From Paracidovorax avenae (lineage in GTDB: Bacteria; Pseudomonadota; Gammaproteobacteria; Burkholderiales; Burkholderiaceae_C), in the NCBI RefSeq assembly GCF_040892545.1, contig NZ_CP156079.1:3135501-3199500 (forward strand): 64,000 nt of DNA, written 5' to 3'. A program made the position numbers and the translations under genes. Every line of letters begins with the position of its first letter. Positions within the stretch are counted from its first letter, which is position 1. The notes beneath the pieces were generated by a model. That model did not search any database. It saw nothing but the letters and a program-made list of their open reading frames with translations, and was not told where the DNA came from. Positions 9,053-17,790 of this stretch are shown one piece after another.

Positions 9053-12000
9053 TCAGCTGTTGATCTGTGCCCAGAGCTTGTCCAGGCGCTTCACGCTCAC
9101 GGGTTGCGGCGTGCGGAGTTCCTGGGCGAAGAAGCTCACCCGCAGTTCCTCCAGCAGCCAGCGGAACTCCTGCATGCGCGCATCCACCTGCCCCTTGCGC
9201 TCGGCCACGAGCCGCCAGTAGCGCTGCTCCTGGGGGCGCAGTTCCGCGAGCCGCGTGGCGTCGCGTGCAGGATCGGCGCGCACCTTGTCCAGGCGCAGGG
9301 TGATGGCCTTCAGGTAGCGAGGGAAGTGCGCAAGCTGCGACCAGGGCGCCACCGCCAGGAAGTTCTTCGGAATGAGCCTTTGCAGTTGCTGCTGCGCGTC
9401 CTGGGTGGCCTCGGGTGCACCTTTCGTATCCTTGATCTTGCGCGCCGCCGCGGCGTATTCGAGCAGGATCGCACCGGCCAGCCGCGCGACCTCGTTGGCG
9501 ATCAGCGTAAGCCGCCCCCGGCCTTCCTGCACGCGGCGCTGGAAGTCTGCCTCGGTCGTGGGCAGGGGGTCGACCAGGAAAGCGCGGTCCAGCGCGACGT
9601 CGATGATCTGCGCGCGCAACTCTTCCTGCGTGCCCAGCGGCATGTAGGCGACCGCCATCTTCTGCATGTCCGGGATGTTCTTTTCCAGGTACTTGAGCGC
9701 ATCCTTGATCTGCAGCGCGAACAGCCGGCGCAAGCCCGCGCGGTGGCGCGCTGCGGCCACCCCGGGTTCGTCGAACACCTCGATGGTCACCGCATCGCCG
9801 CCATCGATGAGCGCCGGGAAGCCGATGAGCGTCTGCCCGCCCTTGCGGATTTCCATCAGCTCGGGCAGTTCGCCGAAGGTCCAGGCCGTGTAGCGCTGGC
9901 CCGCCGGCACGGCTGCCGGTGCGGGCGCAGCCGCCGGGCCGGCACTGGCCGGTTTGCCGGCAGCGGAAGCCGCACGGCCATCCGCGTGCCTGCCATGCGC
10001 CTCCCCCTGGCCGGCCCGGGCAGCGGGGACGTCCCCGGCAGGCGCCGCGCTGCGCTCGGCATCCGTGGCAGCCCCCCCGAGCTTGAGCCCCGCCAGGGCC
10101 TGGAACGCGCCCCGGGCCTTGGCGCCCCATTCGGCCTTGAGTGCACCCAGATTGCGCCCCTGGCCGAGCTGCCGGCCATCCTCGTGCACCACGCGGAAGT
10201 TCATGAACAGGTGCGGGCTCAGCATGTCGAGCTTGAAATCCGCCCGCTTCACGTCGAGCGAGGTCTCGTCACGCACCTGCTTGAGCAGCACGTCCACCAA
10301 GCTGCCCTGCCCGAAGCGCTCGGGCGTGCCCAGCAGTTCGGCCAGGCGCGCAGCGTTGTCCGGCAAGGGCACGAAGCGGCTGCGCGGGCGCTGCGGCAGG
10401 CTCTTGAGCAGTGCCTGGATCTTGTCCTTGAGCATGCCCGGCACCAGCCATTCGCAGCGCTCTTCGCTGACCTGGTTGAGCACGAAGAGCGGCACCGTGA
10501 CGGTGACGCCATCGCGCGAGTCGCCGGGTTCGTGCAGGTAGGTGGCCGCGCAGTCCACGCCGCCCAGCCGCACCACCCGCGGGAAGGCGCTGGTGGTGAT
10601 GCCGGCGGCCTCGTGGCGCATCAGCTCATCGCGCGTGAGCTTGAGCAGGTCCGGCTTCACGCGGCTGGCCTCGCGGTACCAGGATTCGAAATCGGCACCG
10701 GTGCAGATGTCGGCGGGCACCTGCTGGTCGTAGAAGGCGTAGATGAGCTCTTCGTCCACCAGCACGTCCTGGCGCCGCGACTTGTGCTCCAGCTCCTCCA
10801 CCTTGGCGATCAGCTTGCGGTTGGCCGTCAGGAACGGCAGGCGCCGCTCCCAGTCCTGCGGCCACTGGTCGCCCACCAGCGCCTCGCGCAGGAAGATTTC
10901 CCGGGCGGTGCGCGGGTCCACCTTGCCGAAATTCACGCGGCGGTTGTTGTAGATGACGATGCCGTAGAGCGTGGCGCGCTCCAGCGCCGTCACCTGCGCG
11001 GCCTTGCGCTCCCAGTGCGGGTCCAGCATCTGCTTCTTGAGCAGGTGGCCGCCCATCTCCTCGATCCACTGCGGCTCGATGGCAGCGATGCCGCGCCCGA
11101 AGAGGCGCGTGGTCTCCACCAGTTCCGCCGCCACGATCCAGCGCCCGGGCTTCTTCGACAGGTGCGCCCCGGGATGCTTGTAGAACTTGATGCCGCGCGC
11201 GCCGAGGTACCAGTCTTCCTCCTCGCTCTTCACGCCGATGTTGCCCAGCAGCCCGGCGAGCATGGAGCGGTGGATCTGCTCGTAGCTGGCCGGCTGGGTG
11301 TTGAGGCGCCAGCGGTGCTCGGTGACCACGGTGAGCAATTGCGTGTGGATGTCGCGCCATTCGCGCAGGCGCCGCACGCTGATGAAGTTCTGGCGCAGCA
11401 GCGATTCGTACTGCCGGTTGCTGAGCTTGTGGGTGGGTGCGGAGGCCGGCACGGACGCCGCGGCGGCCACTGCGGGCGCGGCTGCGTCGGCACTGCCGCG
11501 TGCCTGGCGCTGCGCCACGGGCAGCACGGCCTGCGAGGGTGCCCCCTTGCGCGCGGCATCGCGCTGCGCCCGTGCCGACGGCAGGCTCGGCGCGCCGCCG
11601 CGGGCCTCGTTGATCCACTTCCAGAGCTTGAGGTAGCCGCTGAATTCGCTCTTCTCGTCGTCGAACTTGGCATGGGCCTGGTCGGCCTGCTGCTGGGCTT
11701 CGAGCGGCCGGTCCCGCACGTCCTGCACCGACAGGGCCGAGGCGATCACCAGCACTTCGTCCAGTGCCTGGCGGTCGCGCGCCTCGAGAATCATGCGGCC
11801 CACGCGCGGGTCGAGCGGCAGTCGCGAGAGTTCCACGCCCATGGGCGTGAGTTCATTGGCATCGTCCACCGCGCCCAGTTCGGCCAGCAGCTGGTAGCCG
11901 TCGGCGATCGCGCGGCCCGAGGGTGCCTCGATGAACGGGAACTGCGCCACGTCGCCCAGGTGCAGCGACTTCATGCGCAGGATCACACCGGCCAGCGAGG

Positions 12001-13216
12001 AGCGCAGGATTTCCGGGTCGGTGAAGCGCGGCCGGCTGTTGAAGTCGGGCTCGTCGTAGAGCCGGATGCAGATGCCGTTGGCCACGCGGCCGCAGCGGCC
12101 CGCCCGCTGGTTGGCTGCCGCCTGGCTCACGGGCTCGATCAGCAGTTGCTCGACCTTGCTGCGAAAGCTGTAGCGCTTCACGCGCGCGGTGCCGGCGTCG
12201 ATCACGTAGCGGATGCCCGGCACCGTGAGCGATGTCTCGGCCACGTTGGTGGCCAGCACGATGCGGCGGCCGGTGTGGCCTTCGAAGATGCGGTCCTGCT
12301 CGGCCTGCGAGAGGCGCGCGAACAGCGGCAGCACTTCGGCGCCGCGCATCACCGGCTGGTGGGCCAGGTGCTTGCGCAGGTGGTCGGCCGCCTCGCGGAT
12401 CTCGCGCTCGCCCGGCAGGAAGACCAGGATGTCGCCCGCGGCGTTGCCCGCCCAGAGCTCGTCCACGCCGTCGGAGATGGCTTCGTTCAAGCCGTAGTCG
12501 CGGCTTTCCTCGAAGGGCCGGTACCGCTGCTCCACCGGGAAGGTGCGGCCGGACACGTAGATGACGGGTGCAGGCCCCTTCGCCGACTCGAAGTGCTTCG
12601 CGAACCGCTCGGCATCGATGGTGGCCGAGGTGACCACGATTTTCAGGTCGGGCCGGCGCGGCAGGATCTGGCGGAGGTAGCCGAGCAGGAAGTCGATGTT
12701 CAGGCTGCGCTCGTGCGCCTCGTCGATGATGATCGTGTCGTAGGCCGTCAGCAGCGGGTCGGTCTGCGTCTCGGCGAGCAGGATGCCGTCCGTCATGAGC
12801 TTGACGGAGGCATCGCGCGACAGGCGGTCCTGGAAGCGCACCTTGTAGCCCACGACGTCGCCGAGCGGCGTCTGCAGCTCTTCGGCGATGCGCTTGGCAA
12901 CGCTGCTGGCCGCGATCCGCCGCGGCTGCGTATGGCCGATCAGGCGGCCCTTCTCGCCCGGCCTGGCGTTGCATTTGCCGCGGCCGAGCGCCAGCGCGAT
13001 CTTGGGCAGCTGCGTGGTCTTGCCCGAGCCGGTCTCGCCGCAGACGATGATGACCTGGTGGGCCTGCATCGCGGCCATGATCTCTTCGCGCTTGCCCGAG
13101 ACCGGCAGGCCGGGCGGGAACTCGATGCGCAGCGGTGCGGCCGGGGCCTCACGGCGTGGCGGTGCGGACGGGGCGGGCTGGGGGATGGGGGATTTCGGGG
13201 GCGCGGAACCTGTCAT
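9053..13216 (-). CDS. hrpA: ATP-dependent RNA helicase HrpA
   Basis: HrpA is a DEAH-box RNA helicase implicated in mRNA processing and rescue of stalled ribosomes. The 1387-residue protein has the P-loop GETGSGKTT at residues 60-68 and DEAH (IIIDEAHERS) at about 165. The helicase C domain (ATNVAETSLTVPGI) and QRAGRCGR follow. The long C-terminal HrpA-specific region (DUF3418) fills the rest. The N-terminus is uncertain: ATG at 13216 (MTGSAPPK) or 13228 (MRVSMTG). Neither has a strong ribosome-binding site, and the frame stays open further upstream. A 1440-codon open frame on the opposite strand is a GC-bias shadow. Confidence 0.95.
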   Translation of the reverse strand: MTGSAPPKSPIPQPAPSAPPRREAPAAPLRIEFPPGLPVSGKREEIMAAMQAHQVIIVCGETGSGKTTQLPKIALALGRGKCNARPGEKGRLIGHTQPRRIAASSVAKRIAEELQTPLGDVVGYKVRFQDRLSRDASVKLMTDGILLAETQTDPLLTAYDTIIIDEAHERSLNIDFLLGYLRQILPRRPDLKIVVTSATIDAERFAKHFESAKGPAPVIYVSGRTFPVEQRYRPFEESRDYGLNEAISDGVDELWAGNAAGDILVFLPGEREIREAADHLRKHLAHQPVMRGAEVLPLFARLSQAEQDRIFEGHTGRRIVLATNVAETSLTVPGIRYVIDAGTARVKRYSFRSKVEQLLIEPVSQAAANQRAGRCGRVANGICIRLYDEPDFNSRPRFTDPEILRSSLAGVILRMKSLHLGDVAQFPFIEAPSGRAIADGYQLLAELGAVDDANELTPMGVELSRLPLDPRVGRMILEARDRQALDEVLVIASALSVQDVRDRPLEAQQQADQAHAKFDDEKSEFSGYLKLWKWINEARGGAPSLPSARAQRDAARKGAPSQAVLPVAQRQARGSADAAAPAVAAAASVPASAPTHKLSNRQYESLLRQNFISVRRLREWRDIHTQLLTVVTEHRWRLNTQPASYEQIHRSMLAGLLGNIGVKSEEEDWYLGARGIKFYKHPGAHLSKKPGRWIVAAELVETTRLFGRGIAAIEPQWIEEMGGHLLKKQMLDPHWERKAAQVTALERATLYGIVIYNNRRVNFGKVDPRTAREIFLREALVGDQWPQDWERRLPFLTANRKLIAKVEELEHKSRRQDVLVDEELIYAFYDQQVPADICTGADFESWYREASRVKPDLLKLTRDELMRHEAAGITTSAFPRVVRLGGVDCAATYLHEPGDSRDGVTVTVPLFVLNQVSEERCEWLVPGMLKDKIQALLKSLPQRPRSRFVPLPDNAARLAELLGTPERFGQGSLVDVLLKQVRDETSLDVKRADFKLDMLSPHLFMNFRVVHEDGRQLGQGRNLGALKAEWGAKARGAFQALAGLKLGGAATDAERSAAPAGDVPAARAGQGEAHGRHADGRAASAAGKPASAGPAAAPAPAAVPAGQRYTAWTFGELPELMEIRKGGQTLIGFPALIDGGDAVTIEVFDEPGVAAARHRAGLRRLFALQIKDALKYLEKNIPDMQKMAVAYMPLGTQEELRAQIIDVALDRAFLVDPLPTTEADFQRRVQEGRGRLTLIANEVARLAGAILLEYAAAARKIKDTKGAPEATQDAQQQLQRLIPKNFLAVAPWSQLAHFPRYLKAITLRLDKVRADPARDATRLAELRPQEQRYWRLVAERKGQVDARMQEFRWLLEELRVSFFAQELRTPQPVSVKRLDKLWAQINS

Positions 13217-13422
13217 AGAGACCCGCATTATCCGAACGATCCGTTGGCGTGGTGCAACGCAGGCCATCCGGCAGCCTTGCGTGCACGCGGCGGCACCGGA
13301 GAAAATCCGCAGCGCCGCTTGCGCCGGCCTGGCCCAGGCCCGCCTCCGGCACGCATCCGCCCCATTTCGCCACGGCAACGAGCAACCTTGCCGCGGTGCC
13401 CCACAGGACAGGAGCTTTCCCC

Positions 13423-13452
13423 ATGACCCTTTCGTTCCACCGCATCGACTGA
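13423..13452 (+). CDS. Possible nine-residue leader peptide MTLSFHRID
   Basis: An ATG preceded at good spacing by AGGAG (13410-13414) opens a frame of nine codons, MTLSFHRID, ending in TGA. A hairpin and a rho-independent terminator follow before the next gene, the arrangement of a translated leader that controls attenuation. The peptide has no run of one amino acid, so ribosome stalling on a single starved tRNA is not obvious. It could also be the remnant start of a lost gene or part of a small RNA. Confidence 0.35.
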   Translation: MTLSFHRID

Positions 13453-13475
13453 CCACGGTTCCCCACGCCCCGGCT

Positions 13476-13505
13476 GGACCGTGTGTTCCGTTTCACACAC
13501 CGTCC
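13476..13505 (+). promoter_or_regulatory. Hairpin between leader ORF and terminator
   Basis: GGACCGTGTGT pairs with ACACACCGTCC over 11 positions with one C-C mismatch and an eight-base loop. There is no T-run, so it is not itself a terminator. Its place between the nine-codon ORF and the terminator suggests an alternative RNA structure. Confidence 0.35.
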
Positions 13506-13548
13506 GGCACGAGGCCGCGCTGCCCTCCCATGGAGTGGCAGGCACGCG

Positions 13549-13578
13549 AAGCCCCGGCCGTCCAGCCGGGGCTTTTTT
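13549..13578 (+). terminator. Intrinsic terminator upstream of 13599
   Basis: AAGCCCCGGC and GCCGGGGCTT form a perfect 10-bp stem around a six-base loop, followed by TTTTCG. It lies 21 bases upstream of the next start codon on the same strand. No full-length gene precedes it on this strand, so it ends either a small RNA or an attenuated leader transcript. Confidence 0.75.
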
Positions 13579-13598
13579 CGTTGTGAGGAACCGCACGC

Positions 13599-13841
13599 AT
13601 GAGTGCACAGAAACGCTCCCGCGCCTACGAGGCAGGCCGGGTGAAGGCATTGCGCCGCATGAAGCAGCCGATCGCGCTGCATGTCGAGGCCAGCGCGCCG
13701 CCCCGCAACCCCGTCGCGCGCGCCCTGGCGGCGCGCAGCCTGGGGGGCGGCGGAGGACGCCACATCCGCAGCCAGGGCGCTCAGCGCCGCGCCGACCGCA
13801 TGGCGTTGCAGCAAGCACTGCGCCGCGGCTGGGACGGCTGA
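13599..13841 (+). CDS. Small basic hypothetical protein
   Basis: This 80-residue, strongly basic protein (many Arg and Lys; starts MSAQKRSRAYEAGRVKALRR) has a glycine run at about residues 49-53 and no membrane segment. GAGGA precedes the ATG by about ten bases. It is not recognised. High positive charge suggests nucleic-acid binding, but that is only inference. It lies directly after the leader-like structures and 104 bases before the frameshifted oxidoreductase gene on the same strand. GC-rich DNA can make such frames by chance, so it may not be a gene. Confidence 0.45.
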   Translation: MSAQKRSRAYEAGRVKALRRMKQPIALHVEASAPPRNPVARALAARSLGGGGGRHIRSQGAQRRADRMALQQALRRGWDG

Positions 13842-13944
13842 AGCCCCGTGCGCCGCCGTCCTGCCCTTGCACGGCGGCGGCGCCCCACCGATTCCGTGGA
13901 CAATGGCAGCACCGGGACGCCCATCGGTCCCTGCCCGCGCCGCG

Positions 13945-15299
13945 ATGCCCATCCCCCTCTCCCCTGATTTCTCTCCCTCGTCATCTGCATCTCCGGTGCC
14001 GGCCCGGGCCGACCGGCGGCGCCATGTCGCCGTGATCGGCGCAGGCATCGTGGGCACGGCGTGCGCGATCGAAATCCTGCGCACCGGCCGCTCCGTGACG
14101 CTGCTCGATCCCCATGCACCCGGCGGGCCGGAAGCCACGAGCTACGGCAACGCGGGCTGGCTGTCGTCGCATTCCATCCTTCCCCCCTCGGGCCCGGGCA
14201 TGTGGAAACAGCTGCCAGGCTACCTGCTGGACCCGCAGGGCCCGCTCACCGTGCGCTGGGGCTACCTGCCCCGCGCCCTGCCCTGGCTCTGGCGCTTCCT
14301 GCGCTCCGGGCGCACGCCGGGCCGGGTGGCCCGCACCGCGCATGCGCTGCGCCAACTGCTGCGGGACGCGCCTGCGCTGCACGCGCGGCTGGCAGCTGAA
14401 GCCGGCGTGCCGCATCTGGTCGCGCAGCGGGGCCTGCTGCATGTCTATCGCTCGCGCGCGGACTTCGAGGCCGACGCGCTCGGCTGGCGCCTGCGCGGCG
14501 AGGAAGGGATCGCCTTCCGGACGCTGGAAGCCGGCGGGCTGCGCGCGCAGGAGCCCGAACTGGCCCCGGAGTACGGCTTCGGCGTGCGGGTTGACGAGGC
14601 GGGCCACTGCGCGAACCCGGGCGCCTATCTGGAGGCCCTGGCCGCGCATGCCCAGTCACTGGGTGCGCGCCGCGTCGCCGCACGCGCCACCGGCCTGCGC
14701 ATCGCATCCGGCCGCCTGGCCGCCATCCGGACCGACGCAGGCGACGTGCCCTGCGATGCCGCGGTGATCGCAGCCGGCGCCTACTCCCGCCCCTTGCGCG
14801 CGACGCAGGGGACCGGGTGTGGCTGGATACCGAACGCGGCTACCACGCGATGCTGGACGTGCGTGCCCTGCCGGGCGAGGCACCGCCTCCCGGACCGCGC
14901 ACCTCCACCATGGTGATGGACCGCAAGCTCATCGTCCACCAGATGGCGCATGGCCTGCGCGTGGCGGGCCAGGTGGAGATCGCCGGACTGCAGGCCGCGC
15001 CGGACTGGCGCCGCGCGCGCATCCTGCTGGAGCATCTGTTCGCGCTCTACCCCGCCCTGCAGCGCCCAGCACTGGAAAGTGGCGCCCGGTTCTGGATGGG
15101 CCGTCGCCCGAGCACCAGCGACGGCCTGCCCTGCATCGGCCCCGCGGCCGGCTGCGCGGACGTGGTCCACGCCTACGGGCACGGCCATGTCGGACTGGGC
15201 TCGTCGGCGCGCACGGGCCGCGTGGTGGCGCAACTGCTGGACGGCTGCCCGCCGGAGATCGATATCGCGCCTTTCAGCCCCGGGCGCTGGCGACGATAA
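13945..15299 (+). pseudogene. FAD-dependent D-amino-acid dehydrogenase-like oxidoreductase, frameshifted
   Basis: A DadA/glycine-oxidase-type flavoprotein of about 450 residues. The N-terminal part has the dinucleotide-binding motif AVIGAGIVGTACAIEIL and, 90 bases on, SYGNAGWLSSHS, typical of D-amino-acid dehydrogenases. The frame runs well to about 14796 (AGAYSRPL). The normal sequence then continues in another frame (WLDTERGYHAMLDV) to a stop at 15299, including the C-terminal HAYGHGHVGLG typical of the family. Reading TTGCGCGCGAC as TTGGCGCGCGAC would restore LARDAGDRVWL, so one G appears to be missing. Either the gene is inactivated or this is a sequencing error. The true start is uncertain; another ATG lies at 13903. 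Confidence 0.85.
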
Positions 15300-15390
15300 T
15301 CCGGCGCGCACCGCACGGCGCCCGCCTCCCCGACAACCACCGCCTGCCCGACCGCGCAGGCTCCCGGCCCCGCCCCTTCATCTTTCCGCC

Positions 15391-16737
15391 ATGTCCGCTG
15401 TCTTCAATTTCACCTTCGTGCCCTGGTTCCGGTCGGTGGCGCCCTACATCCACAAGTTCCGCCACCAGACCTTCGTGATCGCGCTCACGGGCGAGGCCAT
15501 CGCGGCAGGCAAGCTGCAGGCGATCGCGCAGGACCTGGCGATGATCCAGGCCATGGGCGTGAAGATCGTGCTGGTGCATGGCTTCCGGCCACAGGTGAAC
15601 GAACAATTGGCGGCCAAGGGGCATGCGGCGCGTTATTCGCACGGCATCCGCATCACGGATTCCGTGGCACTGGACTGCGCACAGGAAGCGGCCGGGCAAC
15701 TGCGCTACGAGATCGAGGCCGCATTCAGCCAGGGCCTGCCCAATACCCCGATGGCGGGCTCCACCGTGCGCGTGATCTCGGGCAACTTCATCACCGCGCG
15801 CCCCGTGGGCATCGTGGACGGCGTGGATTTCAAGCATTCGGGGCTAGTGCGCAAGGTGGACGTGGCGGGCATCCGCCGTTCGCTGGAGATGGACGCGCTG
15901 GTGCTGATCTCGCCCTTCGGCTTCTCGCCCACCGGCGAGGCTTTCAACCTCACGATGGAGGAAGTGGCGACATCCGTTTCCATCGCGCTCAAGGCGGACA
16001 AGCTCGTCTTCGTCTGCGAGGTGCCGGGCATTCGCACCGACCCCGACCAGCCCGAGAGCGAGGACAACCCCATCGATACCGAACTGCCACTGGCGCAGGC
16101 ACGGCAGATGCTGGCCCGCGTGCCCCCGGGCCAGAAGCCGACGGACACGGCCTTCTACCTGCAGCACTGCGTGAAGGCCTGCCAGAACGGCGTGGAGCGC
16201 AGCCACATCATTCCGTTCGCGGTGGACGGCGCGCTGCTGCTGGAAATCTACGTGCACGACGGCATCGGCACCATGGTGGTGGACGAAAAGCTCGAGGAAC
16301 TGCGCGAGGCCACGCCGGACGACGTGGGCGGCATCCTGCAGCTCATCGAGCCGTTCGAGAAGGACGGCACGCTGGTCAAGCGCGACCGCACCGAGATCGA
16401 GCGCGATGTCGCCAACTACACCATCATCGAGCACGACGGCGTGATCTTCGGCTGCGCCGCGCTCTACCCGTATCCGGAAGCCGGCACCGCCGAGATGGCC
16501 GCCGTCACGGTGTCGCCGCAGAGCCAGGGCACGGGCGACGGGGAAAAGCTGCTCAAGCGCATCGAGCAGCGCGCCCGCGCGATGGGCCTGAAGAGCCTGT
16601 TCGTGCTCACCACCCGCACGATGCACTGGTTCATCAAGCGCGGCTTCCAGCCGGTGGATCCGGACTGGCTGCCCGAGGCCCGCAAGAAGAAATACAACTG
16701 GGACCGCCGCAGCCAGGTCCTGGTGAAGACGCTCTGA
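15391..16737 (+). CDS. argA: Amino-acid N-acetyltransferase (N-acetylglutamate synthase)
   Basis: It transfers acetyl from acetyl-CoA to glutamate, the first step of arginine synthesis. The 448-residue protein has the classical two-domain build. An N-terminal amino-acid-kinase-like domain (about 1-290, beginning FVPWFRSVAPYIHKFRHQTF) binds the arginine inhibitor. The C-terminal GNAT acetyltransferase domain (about 300-440) contains AAVTVSPQSQGTGDGEKLL, the acetyl-CoA loop. The ATG at 15391 matches the family length. It stands alone between the oxidoreductase pseudogene and the convergent beta-lactamase gene. Confidence 0.95.
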   Translation: MSAVFNFTFVPWFRSVAPYIHKFRHQTFVIALTGEAIAAGKLQAIAQDLAMIQAMGVKIVLVHGFRPQVNEQLAAKGHAARYSHGIRITDSVALDCAQEAAGQLRYEIEAAFSQGLPNTPMAGSTVRVISGNFITARPVGIVDGVDFKHSGLVRKVDVAGIRRSLEMDALVLISPFGFSPTGEAFNLTMEEVATSVSIALKADKLVFVCEVPGIRTDPDQPESEDNPIDTELPLAQARQMLARVPPGQKPTDTAFYLQHCVKACQNGVERSHIIPFAVDGALLLEIYVHDGIGTMVVDEKLEELREATPDDVGGILQLIEPFEKDGTLVKRDRTEIERDVANYTIIEHDGVIFGCAALYPYPEAGTAEMAAVTVSPQSQGTGDGEKLLKRIEQRARAMGLKSLFVLTTRTMHWFIKRGFQPVDPDWLPEARKKKYNWDRRSQVLVKTL

Positions 16738-16755
16738 GGTCTTCCAGGGGGATGG

Positions 16756-17682
16756 TCAGCCCCTGACCGCGGGGGCTGCGCCCTCCAGGGCCCAGCGTGC
16801 GGCCAGCGTGCCGACCCGGGCGATCGCGGCATCGCGCCGCTCCGCGGGCGCCGGGCTGCCCGTCAGGTAGCAGCTCACCATCACCGCACTGCGGTCCGGC
16901 GGCCAGAACAGGCCGGCGTCGTTGCTGGTCCCGCGCGGACCGGTGCCCGTTTTCTCGCCGATGCGCCAGCCATCCGGCATGCCGGCCCGCAGGCGCCGGT
17001 CGCCTGTGCGGTTGCCCACGAGCCAGGCGAGCATCCGCGCGCGCGCCGCGGCGGAAAGCGCCTCCCCCTGGGTGACGGCCCACACGGTGTGGGCCATGGC
17101 ACGGGGCGTGGTGGTATCGCGCACCTCCCCGGGGGGCACATCGTTGAGCCCGGGCTCCATGCGGTCCAGCCGGGTCTGTGTGTCGCCCAGCGACCGCAGC
17201 CAGGCCGTGAGTTCGAGTGGCCCGCCCTGCGTGCCCAGCAGCAGGTTGGCGGCCGTGTTGTCGCTGAGCGTGACGGCCGCCTCGCACAGCTGCTCCACGG
17301 TCATGCCATCGCCGTCCGCATGGCGCTCCGTCGCCGGCGAATATTCCACCAGGTCGGATTGGCGGTAGCTGATGCGGCGGTCCAGCCGTTCCTGCCCCTG
17401 GTCCACGCGCCGCAGCACGTGCGCCGCGAGCAGCAGCTTGAACGTGCTGCACAGGGGAAACCGTTCGTCGCCCCGGTGCGCGTCCTGGCGCCCGGTGGCC
17501 ATGTCGAGCAGCGCCACCCCCAGGCGTCCTCCCACGGACGCTTCGACCTCCTGCACCGCGCGGGCGAATGCGCCCGCAGCGGACCCCATGGATTTCTTGC
17601 CCTCGGCCCACGCGTCGGGCACCCACGGGGCCGCTGCCCCACACACCGCCGCCACCATCCACGTCCGTCTCAGCACCGCCAT
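16756..17682 (-). CDS. Class A beta-lactamase
   Basis: This is a serine beta-lactamase that hydrolyses penicillins and related drugs in the periplasm. The 308-residue protein has a signal peptide ending about AWA-EG (residue 26) that begins AVLRRTWMV, a possible twin-arginine signal. All class A motifs are present: S79-T-F-K82, S140-D-N142, E176-P-G-L-N180 and K244-T-G246. C78 precedes the active serine, but the position equivalent to C238 is glycine, so the disulfide of KPC-type enzymes is absent. GGAG lies eight bases before the ATG. A divergent LysR-type regulator gene and a 17-bp palindrome next to the start suggest inducible control of the ampR/penR kind. Confidence 0.95.
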   Translation of the reverse strand: MAVLRRTWMVAAVCGAAAPWVPDAWAEGKKSMGSAAGAFARAVQEVEASVGGRLGVALLDMATGRQDAHRGDERFPLCSTFKLLLAAHVLRRVDQGQERLDRRISYRQSDLVEYSPATERHADGDGMTVEQLCEAAVTLSDNTAANLLLGTQGGPLELTAWLRSLGDTQTRLDRMEPGLNDVPPGEVRDTTTPRAMAHTVWAVTQGEALSAAARARMLAWLVGNRTGDRRLRAGMPDGWRIGEKTGTGPRGTSNDAGLFWPPDRSAVMVSCYLTGSPAPAERRDAAIARVGTLAARWALEGAAPAVRG

Positions 17683-17691
17683 TTCGTCGCT

Positions 17692-17708
17692 CCATTGTTG
17701 AACAATGG
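17692..17708. promoter_or_regulatory. 17-bp palindrome, likely LysR operator
   Basis: CCATTGTTGAACAATGG is a perfect 8+1+8 palindrome in the 108-base gap between the beta-lactamase and LysR genes. It contains a T-N11-A core of the kind LysR proteins bind. It ends against the beta-lactamase Shine-Dalgarno site, nine bases from the start codon, so binding there would block transcription or translation initiation rather than activate from upstream. An AT-rich stretch nearer the LysR start could hold promoter elements. Confidence 0.5.
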
Positions 17709-17790
17709 CCGCAACGATATCGGCCCGCTCGCCCGGTGACCATCGACAATAATTGGCATCTCTCCCCAGAAAAACTTCACCCTCGCACCC

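Larger units (their letters stand above)
13217..13598. other. Leader-like intergenic region upstream of 13599
   Basis: This 382-base gap between the hrpA start and the small gene at 13599 contains no ordinary gene. Its right half has an ordered set of signals on the plus strand: a strong Shine-Dalgarno with a nine-codon ORF (13423), a hairpin (13476-13505) and an intrinsic terminator (13549-13578), each listed separately. The left half, 13229-13400, should hold the hrpA promoter. Nothing else is recognised there. Confidence 0.55.

Noticed and set aside
9104..13426. A 1440-codon open frame on the plus strand
   Set aside because: It is antisense to hrpA, has no recognisable domain and shows the Arg/His/Gln/Val-rich composition typical of shadows in GC-rich DNA.
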